From positions 992,001 through 1,056,000 of the forward strand of contig NZ_CP032099.1 of the NCBI RefSeq assembly GCF_003544835.1: a stretch of DNA of 64,000 bases. Reading direction: 5' to 3'. This stretch comes from Aliarcobacter skirrowii CCUG 10374. Its GTDB lineage: Bacteria > Campylobacterota > Campylobacteria > Campylobacterales > Arcobacteraceae. Position numbers and translations under genes: made by a program. This document shows, in pieces, positions 41,204 through 50,589 of the stretch (positions are counted from its first letter, which is position 1; each line of letters opens with the position of its first letter). A model generated the notes under the pieces. That model was not told where the DNA came from and searched no databases. It saw only the letters and a list, made by a program, of their open reading frames with translations.

Positions 41204-42670
41204 CTATTTATCTTCCAAATACTCTTCATCACCAACTTTATCATTTTTTCCACGAGCTACAACATGAATTGGTGTTCCTTCAAAATTGAACTGCTCTCGT
41301 AAAAAGTTTATTAAATATCTTTTATAAGAGTAGTGTAAAAGATTTGGCTTATTCATAACAAGTGCAATTCTTGGTGGTCTTGAGTTAAATTGTGTAGCAT
41401 AATAAATTCTTAATCTTGCTCCATTTGGACTTGGAAGCGCATGTCTTCTAATAGCCTCTTCTATAACTTTATTTAGTTTTGAAGTAGGAATTCTTTGTGT
41501 ATAGTTATCAAAAATTTCAACAATTTTATCCTTTAATCTATCTATACTTCTTCCAGTTTTTGCAGAAACAGCTAAAATTGGAGCATAAGCTAAGAATCTA
41601 AATCTTCTTCTAATCTCCTCTTCCATTTTTTGAAATGTATCCATATTTTCATCCCATTTATTTAAAACAATAATTGTACCCAATCCGTACTCATCAACTA
41701 AACCAGCAATTTTTTCATCTAAATCAGCAAGTTCATTTGAGGCATCAAGAACAACTAAAGCAACATTTGCTTTCTCTAACATCTCTTTTGTTCTCATTAA
41801 AGCAAATTTCTCAATTCCTTCAATACTTCCTCTTCTTCTTAATCCAGCTGTATCTACAAAAGTAATTTTTTTGTCCTTATAAAAATATGTCTCATCAACT
41901 GGATCTATTGTAGTTCCTGCAATTGGTGATACAACAGATCTTTGTTCTCCAACAAGTGCATTTAAAATAGATGATTTTCCAACATTAACTTTTCCAATAA
42001 TTGCAACATTTATAGAAGTGTCATCTTCTATTTTTTCATCTTCTATATCCTCAATTTCTCCTATAGAAAAATCTTCATCATCATCTTCATAAAACTCACC
42101 ATGCTCTTCTTTTAGAGCTTCTAGTCTTCTTTCTTGCTCTTGTCTAGCAACTGTTTCTGGATTTTCAGGAAGTTTATCATAGATCCATTCATATAATTTC
42201 TTTGTTCCACGATTGTGAGAAACTGATATTCCAAATAGATTTTCATCTCCTATTCCAAATTCAAAAAACTCCCAAAGTCTCTCTAACTCTTTATCATTAT
42301 CTATTTTATTTACAACTAATGCTAACTCTTTTCCTAATCTTAATAACTCATAAAAAAGCTCTTTATCTTTATCATCTGGAATATTTTTACCATCAACCAT
42401 AAAAAGTATAATATCAGCCTCTTTGGCAGTTTTTATTGCTTGTTTTTTTACATTTAAAAAAATCTCATCATTTGTATCATCAATTCCACCTGTATCAAGA
42501 AGAATTGCACTTCTATCAATTATCTCTATCTCATTTTTTCTAATATCTCTTGTAGTACCTGCAACATCTGAAACAATTGCTATTCTTCTATTTGAAAGTC
42601 TATTGAAAAGTGATGATTTTCCAACATTTGGTTGCCCAATTAGTGCAACTTTTTTTAAGTCATTTTGCAT
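41204..42670 (-). CDS. der: Ribosome-assembly GTPase Der (EngA)
   Basis: Essential GTPase of 50S subunit maturation with two G domains. The 488-residue protein has G1 motifs GQPNVGKSS (near 12) and GKVNVGKSS (near 230), G3 DTGG and DTAG, G4 NKID and NKWD, and a C-terminal KH-like domain (RIYYATQFNSRPP). A strongly acidic segment (about 190-220, YEDDDEDFSIGEIEDIEDE) lies between the two G domains. Transcription before it is interrupted by a strong hairpin after hpf. Confidence 0.95.
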   Translation of the reverse strand: MQNDLKKVALIGQPNVGKSSLFNRLSNRRIAIVSDVAGTTRDIRKNEIEIIDRSAILLDTGGIDDTNDEIFLNVKKQAIKTAKEADIILFMVDGKNIPDDKDKELFYELLRLGKELALVVNKIDNDKELERLWEFFEFGIGDENLFGISVSHNRGTKKLYEWIYDKLPENPETVARQEQERRLEALKEEHGEFYEDDDEDFSIGEIEDIEDEKIEDDTSINVAIIGKVNVGKSSILNALVGEQRSVVSPIAGTTIDPVDETYFYKDKKITFVDTAGLRRRGSIEGIEKFALMRTKEMLEKANVALVVLDASNELADLDEKIAGLVDEYGLGTIIVLNKWDENMDTFQKMEEEIRRRFRFLAYAPILAVSAKTGRSIDRLKDKIVEIFDNYTQRIPTSKLNKVIEEAIRRHALPSPNGARLRIYYATQFNSRPPRIALVMNKPNLLHYSYKRYLINFLREQFNFEGTPIHVVARGKNDKVGDEEYLEDK

Positions 42671-42702
42671 ATTTTTTTAAATCCTAAATTCAATTAAATT
42701 AA

Positions 42703-42734
42703 AAAAGGGTATTAGCTTTTTCTAATACCCTTTT
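42703..42734 (-). terminator. Strong intrinsic terminator after hpf
   Basis: Perfect 13-base inverted repeat AAAAGGGTATTAG / CTAATACCCTTTT (42703-42715 and 42722-42734) with a 6-base loop, followed on the minus strand by a run of T residues. It lies between hpf and der and should end the hpf transcript. Confidence 0.85.
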
Positions 42735-42754
42735 AGTTTTTTTACTACTAAATC

Positions 42755-43285
42755 TTAGTATAAACCAAATTTTCCAGCAGCATTTGCTTTGTATAAAACT
42801 CTCATATTATCATCTTTATCATAAAAAACTTTAAATAAAGCAGTAGAGTTTTTCAAATCTTCCAAAGCCTCTTCTATATCAATTGGTTTATAAGAAGTTA
42901 ATCTTTGAGGAATAATCTCATCTTCAAACCTCTCAAGCTCTTTTGCAACACCATCTTCAACTTCAACAGCTTCACTAAATTTAGTTGCTTTATGAGCAGT
43001 TATTTTGTCATTGTGTCTTCTTAAAACCTTTGATACTCTATCTGTTGCTATATCAATTGCAGTGTATAAATCTTTATCTTTTTGTTTAATAACAACTGTA
43101 TCAATATTTGCAATATTTAAAGAGAATTCAAAAGTAAAACCTTTTGCTTTTTCATCTCCAACAATTGTAGAAGTAACCGAAATAATATCCAAGTTATATT
43201 TTTTAAATGTATCAATTGAACTATTGATATAATCTTTTATTGCGTCCGTAAGTTTTATATGTCTTCCTACTATACTTGTATTCAT
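42755..43285 (-). CDS. hpf: Ribosome hibernation promoting factor, long form
   Basis: Binds the 30S subunit and pairs ribosomes into inactive 100S dimers in stationary phase. The 176-residue protein joins the N-terminal HPF/YfiA domain (residues 1-100, VGRHIKLTDAIKDYI, DLYTAIDIATDRVSKVLRRH) to the C-terminal dimerisation domain (about 120-176, RLTSYKPIDIEEALEDL, FYDKDDNMRVLY), the long form typical of bacteria lacking a separate RMF. It forms its own unit, bounded by a strong terminator. Confidence 0.93.
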   Translation of the reverse strand: MNTSIVGRHIKLTDAIKDYINSSIDTFKKYNLDIISVTSTIVGDEKAKGFTFEFSLNIANIDTVVIKQKDKDLYTAIDIATDRVSKVLRRHNDKITAHKATKFSEAVEVEDGVAKELERFEDEIIPQRLTSYKPIDIEEALEDLKNSTALFKVFYDKDDNMRVLYKANAAGKFGLY

Positions 43286-43389
43286 AATTACTCCTTAAAA
43301 TAAAATCTCTTTATTCTAGCATAATTTTCTTTTATTCTTTGAGAAATTTTGATAGAATTTTTTACTTAATAGAAATAAAAGGCTTATTT

Positions 43390-43542
43390 ATGGAAATATT
43401 AATGTTTATATCTTATTTTTTAATGTTTTTAATAGCTATTATTTTGAGTTTCGCAAGTATTAAATATTTTATTACAATGTGGAAATTTAAAAATAGAAAA
43501 AAAGATGGAAGTGAAGATGATAACTTTAAAATGTTTGATTAA
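43390..43542 (+). CDS. Small single-pass membrane protein
   Basis: A 50-residue protein: one long hydrophobic helix (residues 2-29, MFISYFLMFLIAIILSF in its middle) followed by a basic then acidic tail (FKNRKKDGSEDDNFKMFD), predicting the N-terminus outside or in the membrane and the tail in the cytoplasm. The ATG at 43390 follows AAAAGG; a frame extension back to 43339 lacks support. I do not recognise it. It is followed at once by a bidirectional hairpin terminator, which favours a real gene. Confidence 0.55.
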   Translation: MEILMFISYFLMFLIAIILSFASIKYFITMWKFKNRKKDGSEDDNFKMFD

Positions 43543-43568
43543 ATAAGATTATAAATAATCTTATTTAA
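43539..43568. terminator. Bidirectional terminator between convergent genes
   Basis: Perfect 13-base inverted repeat TTAAATAAGATTA / TAATCTTATTTAA (43539-43551 and 43556-43568) with loop TAAA, placed between the stop codons of the small membrane protein gene (plus) and the SDR gene (minus). It is AT-rich, so moderate strength is expected. Confidence 0.6.
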
Positions 43569-43571
43569 AAC

Positions 43572-44279
43572 TTATAGCAAGTTCAAAAACTCTTTTTCTA
43601 AACTATCTTTATCATTTTGCAATCTTTGTTTAACCATTTTAGAAAACTCATCAGGATAAATCTCAAGTTCGCTATTTTTTATTCCTTCCAAAACAGCCTC
43701 AACTATTGCCGAAGTTGAACTTTTTGGCATATCTTGCCCTTTTGTCATATTTGTATCAATTGGTCCTGGTAAAACTTCAAAAACTTTTATATTTTCTTTT
43801 TGTAACTCTGCTCTAAAAGCTTGAGTTATTGAGTGTAAAGCACTTTTTGAAGCACAATAAAGACCCATTATAGGAAGATTTATTAAAGCTAAAATTGATG
43901 TAATATTAACAATAGAGCCATTTTTATTTAATTTTTTAGATAATATTTGACAACTATTTAGTGTTCCAAACAGATTTACTTCAAAATCTATTTTACTATC
44001 ATCAATAACTCTTTTTTGGCTATTTACTCCAGCATTATTAATTAAAAAATCAATATTTTCAATCTTTGAAGCGACTTTTTCAAGTTCATCTTTTTTTGTA
44101 ATATCTAAAGCAAAAATCTCTATTTTTGGTGATAATTTTTTCAACTCTTCTAGCTTACTTAAATCTCTTGCTGTACAATAAATCTTTTTAACACGATTTT
44201 TTAAAAGCGATTCAATAAATGATTTAGCCAAACCACCATTTGCACCTGTTATAAATACTACTTTATTTTCAAAAAACAT
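43572..44279 (-). CDS. SDR family oxidoreductase
   Basis: A 235-residue short-chain dehydrogenase with TGANGGLAKSF (residues 11-21), NNAGVNS near 82 and the active-site YCASKSA near 139. The C-terminal half (FEVLPGPIDTNMT) follows the classical pattern for NAD(P) enzymes of unknown substrate. It is unrelated in position to the 12 kb SDR. It lies 35 bases downstream of ftsK. Confidence 0.87.
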   Translation of the reverse strand: MFFENKVVFITGANGGLAKSFIESLLKNRVKKIYCTARDLSKLEELKKLSPKIEIFALDITKKDELEKVASKIENIDFLINNAGVNSQKRVIDDSKIDFEVNLFGTLNSCQILSKKLNKNGSIVNITSILALINLPIMGLYCASKSALHSITQAFRAELQKENIKVFEVLPGPIDTNMTKGQDMPKSSTSAIVEAVLEGIKNSELEIYPDEFSKMVKQRLQNDKDSLEKEFLNLL

Positions 44280-44314
44280 TTTATAATCCTTATTAATTAT
44301 TTTAAAATGTAATT

Positions 44315-46480
44315 TTACAATAAAATCTCTCTATTTCCCCTTGCATCAACTTCACTTAAAACACCTGTTTTTTCAAGTTGTTCAATAATTGTTGCAGCTC
44401 TGTTGTATCCAATTTTTAATCTTCTTTGAAGATATGAGATAGATGTTTTTTTATCAGTAAATATAACCTCTTTTGCATCTTCATAAAGCTCATCTAACTC
44501 TATATCATCACTATTTATTCCTGATTTATTTGAACCAGTAAGAGAGCTAATATTTTTATCTTTTATAAAGTTCATATCATATTCAACTTCTCTTTGATTT
44601 TTTAAGAACTCTACAACTTTTTCAATTTCAGTTTCAGTACTCCAAGGAGCGTGTATTCTTACAAGTCCTGGCATTCCAGGTGGTGTAAACAACATATCTC
44701 CTCTTCCTAAAAGTGATTCAGCTCCCATTGAATCAAGAATAATTTTAGAATCTACTTTTTGCCCTACTTTATATGATAATCTACTTGGTAAATTTGCTTT
44801 TATAAGTCCAGTTACAACATCAACACTAGGTCTTTGAGTTGCTACAATTAAGTGAATTCCACTAGCTCTTGCCATTTGAGCAAGTCTTGCTATTGAGTAT
44901 TCAACATCTTTTCCACTTGTCATCATTAAATCAGCTAACTCATCAATAACAACAACAATATATGGCATTGTAGGAAGACCTTCTTTTTGTGCTTTTTCAT
45001 TGAAGTTTTCAATATTTTTTGTTTTTGTTTTAGCCATCAATGAATATCTTCTTTCCATCTCTGCTACCATATTTGCTAATGCATTTATTGCATCAACAGC
45101 TTTTGTAATAACTGGAGTTAAAAGATGAGGAATATCATTGTACATTGAAAACTCAAGCATTTTTGGATCAATCATTACAAGCCTTAGATTATCTGGTGAG
45201 TTTTTATATAAAAGTGACAATATCATAGAGTTTATTCCAACAGATTTTCCACTTCCAGTTGTTCCAGCAATTAGTAAGTGAGGAAGTTTTTTAAGATCTG
45301 TTACAAAAGGTTTTCCTACAATATCTTTTCCTAAAATCATAGTTAAAGGAGATTTAGAGTTTTGGAAAATTTCACTATCAAGCATCTCTTTTAAATAAAT
45401 TGTTTGAGTATCTTCATTTGGAACCTCAATTCCAACAACATCTTTTCCTGGAATTGGAGCTTGAATTCTGATTGTTTGAGCTTTTAAAGCCATTGCTAAA
45501 TCATCTTGAAGACTTAATATTTTTGATACTTTTACATTTGGAGCTGGCTTAAACTCAAAAGTTGTAACAACAGGTCCTGTATAAGTTCTTACAACATCCC
45601 CATCTATTTTAAACATAGCAAGTTTATCAAGTAAATCAGCAATTTTTTTATCAATAAAAGCTTCATTTACTTTTGTTTTATTCTCTTTTGGAGCATCTTG
45701 AAAAAAGTTTGTTGGTGGAAGTATAAAATCTTTTGGTTTTTCAGTTTTTCCAAACTCAAGCTCTGAAAGAAGTTTTGCATTCTCTTCAAGCTCATCAATA
45801 ATCAAACTGCTAGTATTAGCACCTTTGTTTTTAACCTCAATTTCATTATCAAGTTCGATAAGATCTGCATCTAAAACATCTTCATCTTTTATTGATTTAT
45901 TATCGTTTTTCAACTCTTTATTTACTTCTTGAACAATTGGTAGATTCTTTTGATTATCAATAGTTTTAGTTCTATTTTTTGTTATTGTAAATTTTTTCTC
46001 ATTTTGATTTTTTAATTTTATTCTAGCTCTAAATTTTTTAATATCATCAAAATTTAAATCCATTGTTTCAAAAATAATTAATAAAGATATTACAAATCCA
46101 ACAATAACAAATAGATATAGACCAGCTTTTCCAATAAATGGAGTTAATGTATCTACAAAAATATTTCCAAGTTCTCCCCTATTGTAAGGATTTTCCACAA
46201 TAAGTGCTTGAAAAATCAATGCTATAAATAAAAATATAAAAAGTGATAATAGATTTAAATATAAATCTTTTTTATCCAACTCTTTTTTAAAGTTTATTAA
46301 ATATAAAGGATAAAGTAAAAATAGTAAATAAACATATGATAAATATGAGAAATATTTAAAAGAGAAGTTTGCAAACATACTTCCAATATTTCCAACGCTA
46401 TCCTTTGAGCTTACAATAGTAGTAAACTCAAAATATAAAATAATAGTTAAAAAAATGAGAGAGATGACTTTTTTAGCTAT
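44315..46480 (-). CDS. ftsK: DNA translocase FtsK, probable AUA start
   Basis: Septum-anchored motor that pumps DNA and activates Xer recombination at dif. Counting from the first ATG (46378) gives 687 residues, but that lacks the first membrane helix. The open frame extends 34 codons further, encoding a hydrophobic helix (KKVISLIFLTIILYFEF) as in other FtsK proteins, and the only start at the right place is ATA at 46478-46480, 6-7 bases after a good AAAAGGA site next to the lpxD stop. The rest is normal: P-loop TTGSGKSVGIN, Walker B IVVVIDELADLM, and a winged-helix gamma domain (AATIIEQLEKTGVLS) at the C-terminus. Confidence 0.9.
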   Translation of the reverse strand: MAKKVISLIFLTIILYFEFTTIVSSKDSVGNIGSMFANFSFKYFSYLSYVYLLFLLYPLYLINFKKELDKKDLYLNLLSLFIFLFIALIFQALIVENPYNRGELGNIFVDTLTPFIGKAGLYLFVIVGFVISLLIIFETMDLNFDDIKKFRARIKLKNQNEKKFTITKNRTKTIDNQKNLPIVQEVNKELKNDNKSIKDEDVLDADLIELDNEIEVKNKGANTSSLIIDELEENAKLLSELEFGKTEKPKDFILPPTNFFQDAPKENKTKVNEAFIDKKIADLLDKLAMFKIDGDVVRTYTGPVVTTFEFKPAPNVKVSKILSLQDDLAMALKAQTIRIQAPIPGKDVVGIEVPNEDTQTIYLKEMLDSEIFQNSKSPLTMILGKDIVGKPFVTDLKKLPHLLIAGTTGSGKSVGINSMILSLLYKNSPDNLRLVMIDPKMLEFSMYNDIPHLLTPVITKAVDAINALANMVAEMERRYSLMAKTKTKNIENFNEKAQKEGLPTMPYIVVVIDELADLMMTSGKDVEYSIARLAQMARASGIHLIVATQRPSVDVVTGLIKANLPSRLSYKVGQKVDSKIILDSMGAESLLGRGDMLFTPPGMPGLVRIHAPWSTETEIEKVVEFLKNQREVEYDMNFIKDKNISSLTGSNKSGINSDDIELDELYEDAKEVIFTDKKTSISYLQRRLKIGYNRAATIIEQLEKTGVLSEVDARGNREILL

Positions 46481-46491
46481 AACAGATCCTT

Positions 46492-47439
46492 TTATTTAAG
46501 TAAATTAGATATTTTTCCTTGAAGTTTAAGCCAATTTCTATGCTCAATCAAAGGAAAACCTGCCCAAGTTTTTTTAGGTTCTTTAATAGTTTTTGTAACT
46601 CCACCACGAGCTGCAATTGTTGAGAAAGCTGCAATTTCAAGATGTCCAGCAGCTCCACTTTGAGCACCCATCACAACATAAGGTTGCAAAGTTGTAGAAC
46701 CAGCAATTCCAACTTGAGTTACCAAAACAGAACCTTTTCCTATTTTACAATTATGTGCGATATGAACTAAATTATCAATTCTTACACCATCTTCAATAAT
46801 AGTAGATTTAAATACAGCTCTATCAATAGTACAATTTGCACCTATTTCAACATCAGATCCAATTATTACATTACCATTTTGATAGATTTTTATATATTTT
46901 CCATCTTTTGTATTTGCAAATCCAAATCCATCACTTCCAATAACAGTTCCAGAGTGAATTATACAATCACTTCCAATTTTACAATCTCTATAAACTGTTA
47001 CATTTGGATAAATTATTGTGTTATTACCAATTTGAACATTATCACCAATAAAACTTCCTGCCATAATTGTACAGTTACTTCCAATAATACTATTTCTACC
47101 AATAAAAACATTTGGCATAATAATTGTATCTTTACCAATAATTGGCTCTTTACCTTCAGTTTCAAAAAGTTTTGGTGCAAAAAGCTTACTAGCTTTTGCC
47201 AAATTCAAATATGGTTCATCACAAACTAATGCAACTACACCTTTTGGAACTTCATTTAATAGCTCTTTATTTACAAAAACAGCTCCTGCTTTAGTAGATT
47301 TTAATTTCTCAACATATTTGGGATTTTCTAAAAATGATAACTCATTAATATTTGCATCTTCTAAACTATTTAAAGCTGTAATTTCAATATCCGTATCACA
47401 ATCTAATTGTAAATAATTTGCTATTTGTTTTAAAGTCAT
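46492..47439 (-). CDS. lpxD: UDP-3-O-(3-hydroxyacyl)glucosamine N-acyltransferase
   Basis: Third step of lipid A synthesis: adds the amide-linked hydroxyacyl chain. The 315-residue protein has the N-terminal uridine-binding domain (to about 100) and a left-handed beta-helix of hexapeptide repeats (IIGSNC, VQIGNNTIIY, and so on), with the catalytic His in NLVHIAHNCKIGKG. The ATG at 47439 was preferred to one at 47457, because it directly follows the ilvH stop and aligns with the family start (MTLKQIANYL). Confidence 0.94.
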   Translation of the reverse strand: MTLKQIANYLQLDCDTDIEITALNSLEDANINELSFLENPKYVEKLKSTKAGAVFVNKELLNEVPKGVVALVCDEPYLNLAKASKLFAPKLFETEGKEPIIGKDTIIMPNVFIGRNSIIGSNCTIMAGSFIGDNVQIGNNTIIYPNVTVYRDCKIGSDCIIHSGTVIGSDGFGFANTKDGKYIKIYQNGNVIIGSDVEIGANCTIDRAVFKSTIIEDGVRIDNLVHIAHNCKIGKGSVLVTQVGIAGSTTLQPYVVMGAQSGAAGHLEIAAFSTIAARGGVTKTIKEPKKTWAGFPLIEHRNWLKLQGKISNLLK

Positions 47440-47440
47440 A

Positions 47441-47938
47441 TTATCTCTCCATAGCAACTATTCCACTTCTTACAACTTCAAGTGGATTAAACTTTTCCAT
47501 TACTTTAATAAAATTAATAATTCTATCACTTGAATCTGTTGCAGAAACTATAATTGCTTCATCTGTAACATTTTGAATAGATCCATGATAAGCACGTGCT
47601 ATTACATCTATATCTGATAAGTTATTATCAATTGAGAACTTCATTAAAACTGTATCTTTTTCAATAACATTTCTATGCTCATTTACCTTTAATACTGGAA
47701 TCAATTTGTTTAATTGCTTAACAATTTGATCAATTACCCTTTTATCTCCAGTTGTAACTATTGTCATTCTTGAGTATTGGCTCTCAGCCATTGGAGCAAC
47801 CGTTAAAGAATCAATATTATAACCACGAGCTGAGAAGAGTCCTACAATTCTTGATAAAACATTATGTTCATTTAAAACTACTACAGAGATAACTTGTCTT
47901 ATTGTTTCACTATTATAATAGTTGTTAAAATTACTCAT
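47441..47938 (-). CDS. ilvH: Acetolactate synthase small subunit
   Basis: Regulatory subunit conferring valine feedback inhibition on acetolactate synthase. The 165-residue protein has an ACT domain at the start (VVLNEHNVLSRIVGLFSARGYNIDS, given here in parts: NEHNVLSRIVGLF, SARGYNIDSL) and the small-subunit C-terminal domain (LVEV-like VVRSGIVAMER end). It shares one base with the ilvB stop region, implying translational coupling for stoichiometry. Confidence 0.93.
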   Translation of the reverse strand: MSNFNNYYNSETIRQVISVVVLNEHNVLSRIVGLFSARGYNIDSLTVAPMAESQYSRMTIVTTGDKRVIDQIVKQLNKLIPVLKVNEHRNVIEKDTVLMKFSIDNNLSDIDVIARAYHGSIQNVTDEAIIVSATDSSDRIINFIKVMEKFNPLEVVRSGIVAMER

Positions 47939-49647
47939 TATCTATCTCCTTTTAATAAAGTCATCTCATTTAAAGAGTGTCCATTTGGAACCATTGGTAA
48001 AACCTCTTCATTTCTAGCAACAATTACCTCTATAACTGCTGGTTTTCTTTGCTCAACTGCATCTTTTAATGCTTTTTCAAACTCATCTTTTGTTGAAACT
48101 GTATATCCTAAACAGTGAAATGATTCAGCAAGAGTTTTAAATATTGGTTGATTTGTTAAATCAGTTTGCGCTAATCTATTATCATAAAACATTGTTTGCC
48201 ACTGTCTTACCATTCCAAGGTAGTTATTATTTAAAATAATATTAATAACAGGAAGTTTATACTCACTACAAGTCATTAACTCTTGAATATTCATTAAAAT
48301 AGAGCCATCTCCTGTAAAGTTTACAACTACTCTATTTGTATCTTTGAATGCTCTTGCAACTCCAAGTGCAGCTGGAAGACCAAACCCCATTGTTCCTAAT
48401 CCACCACTTGTTATCCACTGTCTTGGATGTGAAAATGGAAAGAATTGCGCAGTCCACATTTGATGTTGTCCAACATCTGTTGAAATAATTGCATTATCTC
48501 CTAAAACTTTTCCAACTTTTTCAATAACCCATTGAGGTTTAATTAACTCATCTGTATCAAAATATCTTAAGGGCTCTTTTTCTCTATAATCTTTTAATAA
48601 TTCAACCCAATTTGAAAAATCATTAAATTCATAATTTTCACACTCTTCAAGCATTGCCTTTACAGTTAATCTCAAATCACCAACTATTGGATAATCAGCA
48701 ACCACAAGTTTTGCAATACTTGTTGGATCAATATCTATATGAATTACTTTTGCTTTACTTGCAAACTCATCTAATCTTCCAGTTACTCTATCATCAAATC
48801 TAGCTCCCAAAGATATTAATAAATCTGTCTCATAAGCTGCCATATTTGCAGCATACTCTCCATGCATTCCAAGCATTCCAAAGAAAAGTGGATTTTCATC
48901 ACCCATAACTCCTCTTGCCATTAAAGTTTCAACAGCAGGAATATTTAATTTTTTTGCTAAATCTCTAATCTCATATCCACAATTTGATAAAACTGCTCCA
49001 CCACCTATGTATAAAAGAGGTTTTTTTGCATTTGAAATAGCCTCCATAGCTTTTTTTAACTGTCTTTTATTGTAGTTAATTGTTGGCTTATAAGTTGGCA
49101 TATTAACTTCAGTAGGATATTCAAACTCACCAATTTGTGCAGTTATATCTTTTGGTATATCAACATGAACAGGACCTGGTCTTCCTGTTTTTGCTAAATG
49201 AAACGCCTCTTTAAGTATTCTTGGTAAATCCTCTATTTTATTTACCAAATAGTTATGCTTTGTGCAAGGTCTTGAGATACCAACAGCATCTATTTCTTGA
49301 AAACCATCAGTTCCAATAATTGTTGTTGGAACCTGACCTGAGATTATAACCAATGGAATTGAATCCATATAAGCATCTGCAATTCCAGTTATTGCATTTG
49401 TAAATCCAGGTCCTGAAGTAACTATTGCAACTCCAACTTTTCCTGTACTTCTTGCATAACCCTCAGCAGCAATTACACAAGCTTGTTCATGTCTATTTAA
49501 AATATGTTCAAAATAATTTTGTTTATAAATTTCATCGTAGACGTTCATAATGGCACCACCTGGGTATCCAAAAACAACTTCTACCCCTTCTTGATGTAAT
49601 GATTCTATAACCATTCTTGCGCCATTTATTTTCATCTCATACTCCAT
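47938..49647 (-). CDS. ilvB: Acetolactate synthase large subunit
   Basis: TPP-dependent catalytic subunit of the first common step in valine, leucine and isoleucine synthesis. The 569-residue protein has FGYPGGAIMNVYDE with the Glu of RHEQACVIAAEGYAR that activates TPP, the central domain, and the TPP-binding GDGSILMNIQELMT...NN motif (NIILNNNYLGMVRQW). It leads the ilvB-ilvH-lpxD-ftsK run. No attenuator or leader peptide with branched-chain codons is apparent upstream. Confidence 0.95.
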   Translation of the reverse strand: MEYEMKINGARMVIESLHQEGVEVVFGYPGGAIMNVYDEIYKQNYFEHILNRHEQACVIAAEGYARSTGKVGVAIVTSGPGFTNAITGIADAYMDSIPLVIISGQVPTTIIGTDGFQEIDAVGISRPCTKHNYLVNKIEDLPRILKEAFHLAKTGRPGPVHVDIPKDITAQIGEFEYPTEVNMPTYKPTINYNKRQLKKAMEAISNAKKPLLYIGGGAVLSNCGYEIRDLAKKLNIPAVETLMARGVMGDENPLFFGMLGMHGEYAANMAAYETDLLISLGARFDDRVTGRLDEFASKAKVIHIDIDPTSIAKLVVADYPIVGDLRLTVKAMLEECENYEFNDFSNWVELLKDYREKEPLRYFDTDELIKPQWVIEKVGKVLGDNAIISTDVGQHQMWTAQFFPFSHPRQWITSGGLGTMGFGLPAALGVARAFKDTNRVVVNFTGDGSILMNIQELMTCSEYKLPVINIILNNNYLGMVRQWQTMFYDNRLAQTDLTNQPIFKTLAESFHCLGYTVSTKDEFEKALKDAVEQRKPAVIEVIVARNEEVLPMVPNGHSLNEMTLLKGDR

Positions 49648-49756
49648 AATCTTAAAAATTAAGTGAATATTTTACCCAAAGTAGCATTAAAGTATCTAAT
49701 TTTAAAGAACTAATTATGTTTTTTAAGTCAAAAAATATATATTAATTAAAATATGA

Positions 49757-49762
49757 TACAAT
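49757..49762 (+). promoter_or_regulatory. Predicted -10 element of the flagellin-like gene
   Basis: TACAAT (in GATACAATAG) lies 32 bases before the chosen ATG at 49795, after a very AT-rich stretch. It suits the housekeeping sigma factor; I see no sigma54 GG/GC pair or a sigma28 element upstream. Confidence 0.4.
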
Positions 49763-49794
49763 AGATGCACAAAATGTTTCTAGGAGACACAAAT

Positions 49795-50589
49795 ATGGAT
49801 ATAAATGCTATAAATAATACAAACAGTATTCAAAACTTAAACAACTTAAATAGTAATCAAAATATAGCTTTAGAGAAGTCTCAACTAAAGTATAGCGTAG
49901 AAGATTTTCAAAGTAGTGAATCAACTAGTTTAGCTGTAAGTAAAAGCTCAATAATAAGAAGTGAATTTTCTCAAGATATACAATCTACAAATGAGACTAT
50001 AGCAAAAACAAAAATAGCAGAAGCATCTATGAACAATCTTCAAGATTTTTTAAAAAACATAGACCAAAAATTACAAAATAGCGAAAATCTTCAAAATAAA
50101 AATGATTTAAAGCAAGAGATAAATCAAGAGTTAAGAGATTTTAATCAATTGGCTTTTAGTACAAAATATAAAGATGAAAATCTAATTGCAAGTAGATATA
50201 GCGATGATCAAGACTCTATAACTCTTAGTGCAAATGGAAGCTTATACTCAATTACTAAACCAAACATAGCAAACTTTACAAATAATATTTTTGATGCAAT
50301 AAATAATAGTGATTTAAATAATCCAGAAAACTTACAAAAAGCTATTAAATCAGTTGAAGATACAGCAACTCAAATTGGAAATATTGCAAATGAGTTTGAA
50401 AATTTTTCCAAACAACTAATAGAAGATGTAAGAAATAGAATTGATGAGCAAAGATACAATAACAATGTTATTGATTTTGGAAGAGAGTCAAGTGATTTTA
50501 CAAAAGCTAATATAAATATAAATGCTGGTTATTTAGCTGCTTCTCAAGCAAATATAGTTCAAGAGCAAAGTGTAAGGCTACTATCTTAA
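49795..50589 (+). CDS. Flagellin-like protein (flagellin C-terminal domain)
   Basis: A 264-residue protein rich in Asn, Ser and Gln. The last 30 residues (KANININAGYLAASQANIVQ, then EQSVRLLS) closely match the C-terminal D0 helix of flagellins, and the middle has flagellin-type helices (KIAEASMNNLQDFLKNIDQK, SVEDTATQIGNIANEFENF). The N-terminal D0 signature of flagellin (MxINxN...ALNA) is only loosely present (MDINAINNTNSIQNLN). It could be a minor filament or hook-filament junction component, or a secreted relative. The ATG at 49795 has a clear TAGGAGA site; an ATG 30 bases upstream does not. Confidence 0.72.
   Translation: MDINAINNTNSIQNLNNLNSNQNIALEKSQLKYSVEDFQSSESTSLAVSKSSIIRSEFSQDIQSTNETIAKTKIAEASMNNLQDFLKNIDQKLQNSENLQNKNDLKQEINQELRDFNQLAFSTKYKDENLIASRYSDDQDSITLSANGSLYSITKPNIANFTNNIFDAINNSDLNNPENLQKAIKSVEDTATQIGNIANEFENFSKQLIEDVRNRIDEQRYNNNVIDFGRESSDFTKANININAGYLAASQANIVQEQSVRLLS

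Noticed and set aside
46879-47229. 116-codon plus-strand frame rich in Asn, Thr, Ile and Cys inside lpxD
   Set aside because: It mirrors the hexapeptide repeats of lpxD on the opposite strand; periodicity comes from lpxD, not a real repeat protein.
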